Part shown: piece by piece, positions 38,376-47,099 of the stretch
How the letters are laid out: each line of letters opens with the position of its first letter
How positions within the stretch are numbered: position 1 is the stretch's first letter
From: Bacteriovoracaceae bacterium
GTDB lineage: Bacteria > Bdellovibrionota > UBA1018
Assembly: GCA_947447665.1 (NCBI GenBank)
Contig: CANFJX010000005.1
Coordinates: 1-64,000 of the forward strand
Direction of reading: 5' to 3'
Length of the DNA: 64,000 nt
Notes under the pieces: generated by a model
The model's input: only the letters and a program-made list of their open reading frames with translations
The model's database searches: none
What the model was told of the DNA's origin: nothing
Translations under genes and position numbers: made by a program

Positions 38376-39116
38376 TTGAAGCTAAAAGTCGAAGTTTTCG
38401 AGGAATCCATCTTAGTTTCCGTTACCCAAGACGCGAACCAGCGAAATATTGCCGTATTATCCGCAGGCCTCAAAAAATACATCTCGTCGTCTGCCCTTTG
38501 GATCTATGTCGACTTTCTTCAGTGTACTATTTCGGAAGACGCCAAATCTGCCATTCTCGCGCTAAAGCAACTCAAACTGAATCAAGAAAATACCCCCTCT
38601 ACAGCTGCACCGGAAGCGACTTCAACTCCACCCCCCCCTGCTGCTGCACCAGAAGCGACTCCAACTCAAAAACCTCCTGCATCAGCGCCTCAAGTGATCA
38701 CCGATCAGGAATTAATGAAGAAGGTCATTCTAATCGGCCAAGACCTGGATATTTTCGAATTTAAAAGCATCGATGAGGCCGTAGTCGCAAAACGAGCAAA
38801 GGAAGGCCTCTTACTACTCGAAAAAATAGCACTCCAAAAGGAATTGGACACCCTCACTCAGAAGAAGACCATCCTCAGCGACTCCTTAGCTAAAAGCGCA
38901 GATAAGAGCCAAGGCAAAATGACTCTCTTCAAGCTGAACCGAGCACTGAAGGGGCTCCACCGCGTTCTGACTCTCGAGTCAAAAAGAACTAATTTAAAGC
39001 TCAACCGAATCAAAAGACGGATATCAGCCGAGCCTGAGCAGATCGCTTCCATGAAAGAGCGAAAAAAAGCTATCATCACTAAACTCATGGATATTAAATT
39101 ACTAAATAAACAGTAG
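38376..39116 (+). CDS. STAS-like N-terminus with coiled-coil tail
   Basis: TTG 38376 is supported by AAGGAGG 6 nt upstream, right after the HDOD-like gene's stop. Residues 1-70 alternate strands and helices like a STAS or anti-anti-sigma domain (EVFEESILVSVTQ, SALWIYVDFLQC). I see no clear phosphorylatable Ser. A Pro/Ala linker follows with two copies of APEATxTP and a C8 tract (38631-38638). The remaining 130 residues are charged helix. The product is probably a signalling or scaffold partner of its neighbours; the domain call is tentative. Confidence 0.6.
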   Translation: MKLKVEVFEESILVSVTQDANQRNIAVLSAGLKKYISSSALWIYVDFLQCTISEDAKSAILALKQLKLNQENTPSTAAPEATSTPPPPAAAPEATPTQKPPASAPQVITDQELMKKVILIGQDLDIFEFKSIDEAVVAKRAKEGLLLLEKIALQKELDTLTQKKTILSDSLAKSADKSQGKMTLFKLNRALKGLHRVLTLESKRTNLKLNRIKRRISAEPEQIASMKERKKAIITKLMDIKLLNKQ

Positions 39117-39140
39117 GTTAATTCTCACAGGACTTAAATA

Positions 39141-39566
39141 ATGCCTAATCCTTCTGAAGTAAAAAAAATAGCAGAGACGATACAAACACTGAAGGACGCC
39201 ATCAGAAACATCAAGGTTGAGCTCAGCTCCATGGGGTGGATCGAGACTGGGACGGAGACTGATGATTTGGCGACCACCATCGAGAATACAAAACTTGAGA
39301 ATGAACAGCTCCTCAAGGAAACGGAAGTTCTCAAAAATCAAATCATGGAACTCGGCCGCGAAATCAAACAAACCTATGAGGAAAAGCTCGCCGTAGAAAT
39401 CGAGGAAGTCCTATTGGCGGACGACCCTCCCCCTCCAGAAGAGCCCCCTTCTGAGACTCCAGCAGCTCCAGCAGCCCCTGCGGGTCCTGGCGATCCCGCC
39501 GCAAGCACCCAAGCTACACAACCCGCCCAACCGCCCAAAGACGTCAAGAACACCCCGAAAAACTAA
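39141..39566 (+). CDS. Small coiled-coil protein with Pro/Ala tail
   Basis: This 141-aa protein has helix from residue 5 to about 90 (heptad-like, KLENEQLLKETEVLKNQIM) and then a Pro/Glu/Ala-rich tail. No signal peptide is seen. It is the third gene of the cluster and overlaps the convergent acyltransferase end by 4 bp. The coil pattern suggests it may pair with the preceding coiled-coil tail. Confidence 0.65.
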   Translation: MPNPSEVKKIAETIQTLKDAIRNIKVELSSMGWIETGTETDDLATTIENTKLENEQLLKETEVLKNQIMELGREIKQTYEEKLAVEIEEVLLADDPPPPEEPPSETPAAPAAPAGPGDPAASTQATQPAQPPKDVKNTPKN

Positions 39567-40882
39567 GCAGAGGTTCCAGAACCCAGGTCAAGCCGGACTT
39601 GATCCATCATTGATTCCTTGCACGTCAAATTGGCTTCGCTTTGATCTAATTGAGACACCCTGGGCTCACGAGTTGAGCTCAGAAAATTCCTCACTGGCGT
39701 TGCGTAGGCATCCAGAACTCGCATCCTCACGTCAGACCAGTCCTCGGCGCTCAACTCCTGGTCGGATGGCAATTCATCCCGCAACTTCTCCAACTGAGCC
39801 TCGAGACGCTCCATAAAAAAGGCCTTTTGGTCGGAGCTATACTCGGGGGCATAGATTGAACTCTCCTGGATCAGATCCAATGCAATAAAATTGGAGGGCC
39901 AAAGCCTGTAATTAGAATGAATTTGACGATCGACTTGGGAGCAAAAGTACTCGAGTATCCCTTTTTTATTCTGCCCATCTGAGCCAGCCGTCAGGCGAGC
40001 TTTCTGAGCTTCCGGAACTGGACTCAAGTCGACTCCAAAGCTCAGGTGCACCCGCCCCTTATAACCGACGATTCCACACATCATACTCTGAGCATCTTCT
40101 CTCGGCTTCTTCTTATAAACTCCATCGCGAGCTCTCAGGAAAAGCTCGTAGGCCTTCATTGCATCACAGGGGTCAAATTCATAAGAAATAGCCAAAGGCA
40201 AAATATGAAGTTGATCCAGATTTTCTAGCAGGCTCCCATCACCCGACATGGCCAACATTTTTAAGACTCCCGAATGAGTCCGGTCATCCCCATCTTTGGC
40301 TCGTCCCTCTCGCTGAGCAAGCCAAACTGAATCGGTGCCTTCACGGATCTGGCCTGCAATCACAGAAGATAGAAGATACGACCAGCTGAGCAACTCTCTC
40401 GGCGGCAGACCCCTTTTTACTGTGACTCCTTTATTCATTTTTACTAGATCCACAATCGCTGGATGACACAGGAGATTGTCACCCAGGCAAATTTTCGGGG
40501 TGGGGCGATGATTCAGGAAGAACAAGTAGGCAACCCAAGCTGGATCGCAGAGAATGTCGCGGTGATTGGAGAGAATGACATATTTCGAGTTACTCGCTAA
40601 ATTCTCTAAACCACTCACGGATAGACCCTGTGTCGTTTGTTCAACGAGCTGAGCCATTACTCGGGAGATTATCCTCCGCTGAAACTCCTCAGCTGAAGAC
40701 ATCTCATCTGAGACATTCGCCCCCTCACTCAAGAGCGTCCGTAAATCCAATCCCGGAAATAAATTTTTCACCTGTGCGATCAGAGCTGGGTTCCCTAAAA
40801 TTCGAGACCACGCTTCTCTGAATTCATTTTTATTTTGGTAGGGCATACAGGGTGAAAAATCGATATTCTCAGCATTTCTCAT
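39563..40882 (-). CDS. Glycerolipid acyltransferase-like protein
   Basis: The catalytic motif H-x4-D is present as NHRDILCD near residue 106, followed by the glycerolipid-binding segment WLAQREGRAKDGDDRTHSG. This is the pattern of large PlsB/PlsC-like acyltransferases that esterify glycerol phosphate or lysophospholipids. At 439 aa it has a long N-terminus (to about 90) and a C-terminal helical extension of about 150 residues. No membrane helix is evident. It follows the 739-residue helical protein gene by 57 bp in the same direction. Confidence 0.75.
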   Translation of the reverse strand: MRNAENIDFSPCMPYQNKNEFREAWSRILGNPALIAQVKNLFPGLDLRTLLSEGANVSDEMSSAEEFQRRIISRVMAQLVEQTTQGLSVSGLENLASNSKYVILSNHRDILCDPAWVAYLFFLNHRPTPKICLGDNLLCHPAIVDLVKMNKGVTVKRGLPPRELLSWSYLLSSVIAGQIREGTDSVWLAQREGRAKDGDDRTHSGVLKMLAMSGDGSLLENLDQLHILPLAISYEFDPCDAMKAYELFLRARDGVYKKKPREDAQSMMCGIVGYKGRVHLSFGVDLSPVPEAQKARLTAGSDGQNKKGILEYFCSQVDRQIHSNYRLWPSNFIALDLIQESSIYAPEYSSDQKAFFMERLEAQLEKLRDELPSDQELSAEDWSDVRMRVLDAYATPVRNFLSSTREPRVSQLDQSEANLTCKESMMDQVRLDLGSGTSA

Positions 40883-40939
40883 TAGTAAATTCTAATTTAG
40901 ATGTAGTCAAAAAACCACTGCTAAAAACTCTCTCAACCC

Positions 40940-43159
40940 TCAGTGAAAAGTCCGCAGATCAAGCACAGCCGTTGCATTCCCTGGATTTCCAATCAGTTTT
41001 TTCAAAAGGCTCGCGTAAAATGCAATTTCAAATGCCAAATCAAATGACATTCCTCCAGTACTATTCTCAAGAAAACTCAAGAAAGGCTCCAGACCTCTCT
41101 GCTTTACCTCGTTTTGGCATCGAAGATATTCAACCCAGTCCGGCAAAAGTGCGGGCTGTTTGAGGGCTGCCTGGATGCGATTCATCAATTCAGGAATAGG
41201 TCCCTGAACCCACTCTTGGATCTGACCCTGGGTGGCCGTATTCAGGCGCTCCAAATGCTCACGAACCGCAGCGAGTGAATTCCGGGCACCGTTGAGCAGG
41301 ACCTTTGAGTCCTCAATTCGCTGAGGCCCCTGAGCACTTAAAAATGACTCGCGAAGTGCCTCTGGAATCGATGCATTTTCGATATACTGAATATAGCCCA
41401 AGGCTTGATCAATCAGAGAAAGATCAGTCTCTGAACCCCTCAAAAAAGATCGAAATGCAGGCTTTAGCTCTGGAATTTCCTCCATTCGCTTATTTAAGAA
41501 CGCCACCTCTTCGACCATCACACGGCAGCTCTCGAGACCTAGTAAGAGACCCTCTTCTTGATAGCTCACTCGAAGGATTGCATTCAAAAGTCCGGTCAAA
41601 TCTGAAAGTTCTTTCTCATCTTGCCCCTGAATGGAAGTCAACTCCCGGTCCTTGAGAAACTCCGAATCGGACGCGAGACTCTTCTGCAGTTCGTCTTGAA
41701 TCGGACCCGTCAGAGTGAGAATCGAGTCGATCGACTTCTCGGGACAGGCGAAAATAAACTCCATCCACTTCAAGGCGAAATCACTGAATTCGGGCTTCAG
41801 TTTTTGACGAACGCCTGTGGCCCAAACGTTCACCGCCATTGCCGAAGCGAAATCGCTATCCAAGCCCTTTGCGTGATGACCTAAGACTGTTTTCAAATCA
41901 GACTGGTTCTCGAACGCGATGCTTTGCTCGAGATAATTAGCCCACTCCAAAAGCTTTTCGGACATTTGGAGACGAGACGGACCTCGCTTGGACTGAGCAG
42001 CGACCTCAGGGCGCAGGAGCTCTCGATAAGCCTGAACTGCACCCTGATAAGCAGAACTAAATCCTCTCAAAAGGCCGCCGGAACTCAATTGAAAGGCGAT
42101 TGCTCGTAATTTTTCTGAATCGCTCACCCGATCCAACTGAAATTGTTCTAATAGTTTTTTTCGGGTCTCCAAAAGGGGACGAGCACGATCTTTCCAAATC
42201 TGAAGTCGAACGAGTTGAGAAGCCGATAGAGTCTTCGGGTTCCTCCAGACGGTCAAATTGCGAGAAAGGTTTCGCAATAGATCGACCCCCTCCAGAAAAA
42301 CCTTGGCCTCTGAGGGCCGCCCGATCGCTGGGATTGCTTCGTCCTTGTTCAAAGCATCGAAAACTTCTCGAACTTCCTTCACTTGAGTAATTCGCTTCTT
42401 AAGAAAGTCGATTCTACTCACCAAATCCTTTCGAGTAGAGGTGCCAAACTCATATTGGCGGACCCAAGCAGAGCCTTGAGTGAGAAGCACCACTCCAGAA
42501 TCAATTAAATGAGGACTCAGAAACTCTGAACTCATTTGGGATGCAATTTTTTCCTGAAGGATTCGAGAGCTTTTCACATCTCGAGCAAAGTCGAAAACGC
42601 CTTTACGCGAGTCGGCTCCAATCAAGGCAGGGACGAGTCGAGGCTGCTGCACGCTCTCCTTCCAAGACGGACAGGACTGAAGCCATTGAAAAATCGACTC
42701 CACCTCCCTCAGTGAAAGGTGAGGCAGGCCATTTAGAAAAATCGGAAACGATTGAACTTCCACCCAGAACTTGTTGAGCTGAATTCCAACGAACCGCATG
42801 AGTCGAATAAACGCATCCGAGTTTTCATTGCGGTGATCGAAGTGGGCAAACCCTTTCCATGGATGCTCGGAAACCGTCGAAAAGCCTTGAAGGGCGCGCT
42901 CGGAAACGGCTTGAAGCAGCCGAACCAGCTCTCGATTTCGTTCAAACTGTTCTGACGACGTCTGCTCGACGTTGGGGATATCCACCGAGTCGAGGATATG
43001 GGTCAATTCAGGATTCTGCCCCTTAAGCGCCAGGTAATGCGAAATCACCTGATGCAGAGTTTTTCCAAAACAACCGACGTCCGACTGGAGCTGAACCATA
43101 TAGTCTTGGAGCTGTTGGTTGACATTTAAGTTCGTTCGGTCATTTCCGGTCATATTCAA
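40940..43159 (-). CDS. All-helical protein resembling the insert domain of large UPF1-type helicases, motor absent
   Basis: This 739-aa protein has no signal, no membrane segment and almost no strand. The order of landmarks matches my memory of the long helical insert in DUF4011/DUF3320-type SF1 helicases: LNVNQQLQDYMVQLQSDVG then FGKT (11-34), SEHPWKGF (97-104), a GLLRGFSSAYQ segment, LGHHAKGLDSDF near 425-440, a second such unit, and a GLEPFLSFL segment near 700. No Walker A, DExx or other helicase motif is present, and flanking DNA does not encode them. It is either a stand-alone accessory domain or a decayed helicase, though a long intact ORF argues for function. Homology is from pattern memory only. 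Confidence 0.55.
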   Translation of the reverse strand: MNMTGNDRTNLNVNQQLQDYMVQLQSDVGCFGKTLHQVISHYLALKGQNPELTHILDSVDIPNVEQTSSEQFERNRELVRLLQAVSERALQGFSTVSEHPWKGFAHFDHRNENSDAFIRLMRFVGIQLNKFWVEVQSFPIFLNGLPHLSLREVESIFQWLQSCPSWKESVQQPRLVPALIGADSRKGVFDFARDVKSSRILQEKIASQMSSEFLSPHLIDSGVVLLTQGSAWVRQYEFGTSTRKDLVSRIDFLKKRITQVKEVREVFDALNKDEAIPAIGRPSEAKVFLEGVDLLRNLSRNLTVWRNPKTLSASQLVRLQIWKDRARPLLETRKKLLEQFQLDRVSDSEKLRAIAFQLSSGGLLRGFSSAYQGAVQAYRELLRPEVAAQSKRGPSRLQMSEKLLEWANYLEQSIAFENQSDLKTVLGHHAKGLDSDFASAMAVNVWATGVRQKLKPEFSDFALKWMEFIFACPEKSIDSILTLTGPIQDELQKSLASDSEFLKDRELTSIQGQDEKELSDLTGLLNAILRVSYQEEGLLLGLESCRVMVEEVAFLNKRMEEIPELKPAFRSFLRGSETDLSLIDQALGYIQYIENASIPEALRESFLSAQGPQRIEDSKVLLNGARNSLAAVREHLERLNTATQGQIQEWVQGPIPELMNRIQAALKQPALLPDWVEYLRCQNEVKQRGLEPFLSFLENSTGGMSFDLAFEIAFYASLLKKLIGNPGNATAVLDLRTFH

Positions 43160-43282
43160 ATCCTTTTGTTCTTATAGTCCTGCTCTTCTTAATTCGTATC
43201 TTATTCTGATTTTTATTCAAGAGAACTCGCTCTTGACAGCTCGAACTGAGAGTGATTAAGTTGAAAAAATCTTATCTTTACC

Positions 43283-44035
43283 ATGAAAGAAATCCCTATA
43301 AGAATTCTATCTTACAATATTCACAAAGGATTTAGCTCTTACAACAGAAAATTTGTGCTGAGTCAGATACGGACGGCTCTACGAAAAATCCAACCTGACC
43401 TCATCCTACTGCAGGAAGTCGTCGGCCAAAACGTGACCCGCAGTAAAAAACTCCCCCATTGGCCAAAATCAACTCAGTTCGAATACATTGCGGAAAATCT
43501 TTGGCCCCACTTCGCTTACGGAAAGAACGCAGTCTACTCGGGCGGACATCACGGAAATGCTATTTTGAGCAAATTCCCGATTTTAGACTGGGAAAACTTA
43601 GACGTTTCCATGAACCCTTTAGAAAGTCGAGGACTTCTTCACGCTACGATTAAAATTCCTGATCACAAAAAACCACTCCACGTGATCTGCGTCCACCTAG
43701 GCCTACTTGAAACCGATCGCAAACAACAGACCCAAAAACTTTGCGAACGAATTACACATGCAGTACCCCATGGGGAACCCCTCTTAGTCGCAGGAGATTT
43801 TAATGACTGGAGGGAACAGATTACAAAAACACTGAAGAAGCAGGTTTCTCTCGATGAAGTTTTTTTTCAACTCCACGAGACCCATGCCCGAACGTTCCCC
43901 AGCTGGCTCCCCGTTTTTCGCTTGGATCGAATTTATTTTCGTGGAATGACGCCACTTTCGGCCAAATGTCTGACTGGAAAGCCCTGGAGTCAGCTGTCCG
44001 ATCACATAGCGATCGCAGCGCAGCTTAGAATTTAG
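43283..44035 (+). CDS. Endonuclease/exonuclease/phosphatase (EEP) family hydrolase
   Basis: A Mg-dependent phosphoesterase of 250 aa. Motifs seen are LSYNIHKGF at the start, ILLQEVVG with the metal Glu, VAGDFNDWR (catalytic Asp/Asn) and the final SDHIAI with Asp-His. There is no signal peptide, so it is cytosolic. The LSYNIHKG subgroup usually stands next to cardiolipin synthase or DedA genes, not seen here. TTGACA at 43233 may be its -35. The substrate (DNA, RNA, lipid or sugar phosphate) cannot be told. Confidence 0.88.
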   Translation: MKEIPIRILSYNIHKGFSSYNRKFVLSQIRTALRKIQPDLILLQEVVGQNVTRSKKLPHWPKSTQFEYIAENLWPHFAYGKNAVYSGGHHGNAILSKFPILDWENLDVSMNPLESRGLLHATIKIPDHKKPLHVICVHLGLLETDRKQQTQKLCERITHAVPHGEPLLVAGDFNDWREQITKTLKKQVSLDEVFFQLHETHARTFPSWLPVFRLDRIYFRGMTPLSAKCLTGKPWSQLSDHIAIAAQLRI

Positions 44036-44040
44036 AGCCC

Positions 44041-44334
44041 TTAACCAACGATCCCCATCCAGCGTAGGATTTTTTTCAGAAGACCAACCCCCAGCGCGAT
44101 CACCAGGAAAACCCCCAAAAACACGGCCCCCAGAGTGAGAGTCAGGATGGCCAAAACCATAAAAACCGGGATCATCCAACCGCCCACCCTGAACACATGA
44201 GCGCCCTGAAACAACCCAGAATTTTGACCAGATGTGCGATCCGCGGGGCCTTCTTGAAGCACCTCACCGTCTGGATTAAGCACTGTCGCTTCCTTCACTT
44301 CAAGAGGGGTCCCATCGTCTGCCTTCAGCTGCAT
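44041..44334 (-). CDS. Small two-helix membrane protein
   Basis: At 97 aa it has a hydrophilic N-terminal half and two close hydrophobic segments (about 52-83, WMIPVFMVLAILTLTLGAVF onward), then a short basic end. It lies 31 bp after the TPM-domain gene in the same direction, so it probably belongs to the lemA-TPM unit. No family is recognised. Confidence 0.65.
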   Translation of the reverse strand: MQLKADDGTPLEVKEATVLNPDGEVLQEGPADRTSGQNSGLFQGAHVFRVGGWMIPVFMVLAILTLTLGAVFLGVFLVIALGVGLLKKILRWMGIVG

Positions 44335-44365
44335 AGAAGGGCACCTTACCTAATTTACCCTGGAA

Positions 44366-45223
44366 TTACCAGTCGCCGCTGGCCCCACCCCCACCCGAAG
44401 CTCCCCCTCCTCCAGAAAATCCACCGCCATCACCCGAGGATCCCCCTCCCCAACCGGAGCCACCGCCCCAACCTCCGCCCCCACCCCAACCGCCCCCACC
44501 CCAACCGCCCCCACCCCAACCGCCACCGCCCCAACCCGAGCGTGGCGGTCCTCTCCGAGAAAAAAGTCGAATCAGACCCACCAAACAGATCCACAAAAAA
44601 ACAACAAAAGCCAAGCCCCCCGATCCCTGGAGCCCCCGTTGGGAACTCTTGGACATGAGATGACCTTCACCTCGGAGAATAGACTCAAGCCGTCCATCTT
44701 GGATCAGTGGACTTTGAAGTACCTCAAGGACCTCTTGGGCTGCGGACAAAAGAGCACTATCTGGATCCCCCCTCTGAAGGCCCGGTCGAATCGATTGAGA
44801 AAGAATCCTTTTGGATTGAGCATCAGTGAGAACAGGCTCTAAACCGTAGCCCACCTCAAACCTTGACTTCCGGTCTTTCCAATAAAGTGCCAATAGGACA
44901 CCGTTGTCCTTGCCAGCCTGCCCCACCTTCCATGCCTTAAAAATTCGATTGGTCCAATCCACAGGATCTTGCCCCTGAAGGGACTCAAAGATCGCAAAAA
45001 TAATCTGATCTCCAGTCGCCTGCTGATGAGCATAAAAAAGGCGATCAAGGGCACGGACGGTTTGAGGCTTTAAAACGCGGGGCTCATCCAAAACAAAACG
45101 AGCGGGAGAGAGAGGAAGAACTGAGTCTGCAAAACTGACTCCACCCAATCCCAAAGAAAGCACGGCGAACCAACCCATGACAAGAAAGCGTCTCCATCCG
45201 CAAATCCGACCAAGAGCTCCCAT
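44366..45223 (-). CDS. TPM-domain membrane protein (YgcG-like) with Gly-rich tail
   Basis: A signal peptide is followed by a TPM domain (residues about 45-185: VRALDRLFYAHQQATGDQIIF, KAWKVGQAGKDNGVLL, FEVGYGLE, with ILSQSIRPGL), one membrane helix (GLAFVVFLWICLVGLIRLF) and a tail of GWGGG repeats with SGGGGASG. Such proteins occur with LemA partners and are linked to envelope maintenance or photosystem II repair homologues. The Gly/Trp tail is longer and more regular than usual. It overlaps the lemA stop by one base. Confidence 0.9.
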   Translation of the reverse strand: MGALGRICGWRRFLVMGWFAVLSLGLGGVSFADSVLPLSPARFVLDEPRVLKPQTVRALDRLFYAHQQATGDQIIFAIFESLQGQDPVDWTNRIFKAWKVGQAGKDNGVLLALYWKDRKSRFEVGYGLEPVLTDAQSKRILSQSIRPGLQRGDPDSALLSAAQEVLEVLQSPLIQDGRLESILRGEGHLMSKSSQRGLQGSGGLAFVVFLWICLVGLIRLFSRRGPPRSGWGGGGWGGGGWGGGGWGGGGGWGGGSGWGGGSSGDGGGFSGGGGASGGGGASGDW

Positions 45224-45801
45224 CAGAATTCAACCTTAGGAACTGCCTTTGCAGTCGCTTCGGCCTGGAAATAAGGACGAGCAGCAAAACCTCGCATTGA
45301 TGCGATCAGGGACTGAGGAAAACTTCGAAGGTAACTATTGTAGATACGAGCGGATTCAATAAAGCGCATTCGCTCGACTGCTATCCGATTTTCGGTTCCT
45401 TCCAGTTGCGACTGGAGATTAAGAAAATTTTGATCCGCTTTGAGCTCGGGATACTTTTCAGCTACAATCATTAATCGGGACAAGGATTGAGTTAATTGAC
45501 CTTGGGCTTGATCGAAGCGCTCCAGGCTCTTTGGGTCGTTGACTCGAACTTGCCCCACCTGAGCGCGCGCCTTGGTCACCTCCTCTAAAACTTGAGCCTC
45601 ATGTTTTGCATAACCTTTGACGGTATTAACCAAATTAGGAATTAAATCAGCTCTTCTTTGATAAACATTTTCAACTTGGGACCACTTCTCATTCACGGTC
45701 TCATCCAAATTAACCAGGTGATTTGAAGTGCTCACACCCCAACCCAGCACTCCTCCTGCCAAACCTAAAAACACAGCTAAGCCAATCCAAAAATTTTTCA
45801 T
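45223..45801 (-). CDS. lemA: LemA family protein
   Basis: At 192 aa it has one N-terminal membrane helix (GLAVFLGLAGGVLGWG) followed by a helical periplasmic domain with the LemA phrases NEKWSQVENVYQRRADLIPNL, VKGYAKHEAQVL, YPELKADQNF, LQSQLEGTENRIAVER and NSYLRSFPQ. It is first in the unit lemA-TPM-small membrane protein. The biochemical role of the family is not settled. Confidence 0.93.
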   Translation of the reverse strand: MKNFWIGLAVFLGLAGGVLGWGVSTSNHLVNLDETVNEKWSQVENVYQRRADLIPNLVNTVKGYAKHEAQVLEEVTKARAQVGQVRVNDPKSLERFDQAQGQLTQSLSRLMIVAEKYPELKADQNFLNLQSQLEGTENRIAVERMRFIESARIYNSYLRSFPQSLIASMRGFAARPYFQAEATAKAVPKVEF

Positions 45802-45940
45802 CGGCAGTTTTTCCTTCTTTAGTCGCTTCTAGAACTCTTAATTATCTGACTCCCCGTATCATACCGACTGAATCAAAAAACACAAGAAAATGTCGTTTTG
45901 ACTTTTCTTTGCGAAGCAAAAATAACTATAGTTTCTTAAT

Positions 45941-46552
45941 ATGCGAGAAAGAATAAATAATGAAGAAGAAGCTCAAAGCGGGCATCTTATTGCTTTCGAC
46001 TCTAATAATTTCTCCTCAAAAATTTACTCCAAATTTTATAAACCGATCTCTAAATACGTCCGCAAGTATATCTCATCTCAAACGATAGCCGAGGAGCTGA
46101 CTCAAGATATTTTTTTGAAGATCTATCAAAACCGAGGGTCTTACGATCCTACCTACGCGTTACCATCGTGGATCTGGACAATTGCAAAAAATACGGTATT
46201 TGATCACTTAAGAAAACTAAGATCAAATTATCCCTTCAATCTACAAAGCTTAGATGAATTAACGAAGAACTCTTGCTTTGAACCGACTTCCGAAGTGACT
46301 GCTGAAACGCTCATGATCGAAAGGACAGATCGAAACCATTTAAAAAAACTTATGGATCATCTTTCAAAAAACCAGAGAGAGGCTATTTTCTTAAGACTCG
46401 TCAAACGTTTCTCTTACCGTGAGATTTCGGGGGCAATGAATTTAAGTCTCTCCGCAGTGAAATCTCTGATCAACCGTGGAAAAACGACACTCGTCTCTAT
46501 TTCCCAAAACGAAGCCCAGCCCATAGCTGAGCATCCCGAACATAAGCAGTAA
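45941..46552 (+). CDS. ECF-type sigma-70 factor
   Basis: Region 2 is seen at about residues 28-95 (IAEELTQDIFLKIYQNRGSY, then WIWTIAKNTVFDHLRK) and region 4 with a helix-turn-helix at about 137-190 (LSKNQREAIFLRL, SYREISGAMNLSLSAVKSL). It is 203 aa, without an attached anti-sigma. No anti-sigma gene is adjacent. Its last 56 bp overlap the convergent aroQ fusion gene, an unusually long convergent overlap. Confidence 0.88.
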   Translation: MRERINNEEEAQSGHLIAFDSNNFSSKIYSKFYKPISKYVRKYISSQTIAEELTQDIFLKIYQNRGSYDPTYALPSWIWTIAKNTVFDHLRKLRSNYPFNLQSLDELTKNSCFEPTSEVTAETLMIERTDRNHLKKLMDHLSKNQREAIFLRLVKRFSYREISGAMNLSLSAVKSLINRGKTTLVSISQNEAQPIAEHPEHKQ

Positions 46553-47099
46553 ATGCAGATGACTGATTTATATTTTGAAAACCTATTAGGTAGCGCCCAT
46601 CAACGACTGCATTAAGAAACGGCAAGAGCTTGATCTTCATGTCGACACTCGCCACTACGCCGGAGTCGTCCTGATTCATCTTTTTGACCCCACTAGGGGT
46701 GACATCCCAACTCCCCTGAGTCAACGAATGAGAAAAATACCCTCCTACCCCCACTGAAAAAATTCCAAGCCAACTCATCCTGAGCAAAACTGGCAAATGA
46801 ACTGCCATCGTCGAATAGTTCGAAGCCACTGCCCCCACAGCAACAGAAAACGCTCTTGGAGCATAGAGAGCACCAAACTGTAGGGAAAGCTGACTGGAGA
46901 TGCCTGCATCCAATAATAATCCATAAGAGATTGCTGGGAGCGCCCCACCGGCGACCACACCAGACCCCGTTACTGCAGCACCTGGTAGCGCATAACCACC
47001 CACTACATCTACACTGAGCGCATGAGACTCGCGACTCAGTAGTAATGCCATCCAAGCCATCACGAGAGGCCCAACGATTCGCGTCCTTAAGCGTTTCAT
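46497..47099 (-). CDS. Nested in-frame CDS: outer-membrane beta-barrel protein
   Basis: Starting at ATG 47099 inside the aroQ frame gives a 200-aa protein with a full signal peptide and a barrel of about eight strands (VDVVGGYALPG, LSLQFGALYAP, FSVGVGGYF, QLWAGLRFGK). GGAAGGA lies directly before the ATG, though the spacing is too short to be ideal. It could be made by internal initiation while AroQ ends by other means, or only as part of the fusion. Confidence 0.5.
   Translation of the reverse strand: MKRLRTRIVGPLVMAWMALLLSRESHALSVDVVGGYALPGAAVTGSGVVAGGALPAISYGLLLDAGISSQLSLQFGALYAPRAFSVAVGAVASNYSTMAVHLPVLLRMSWLGIFSVGVGGYFSHSLTQGSWDVTPSGVKKMNQDDSGVVASVDMKIKLLPFLNAVVDGRYLIGFQNINQSSAFTAYVRDAQLWAGLRFGK

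Noticed and set aside
44197..44658. Plus-strand His/Pro-rich open frame
   Set aside because: Antisense shadow of the Gly/Trp-rich tail of the TPM gene and of the small membrane gene.
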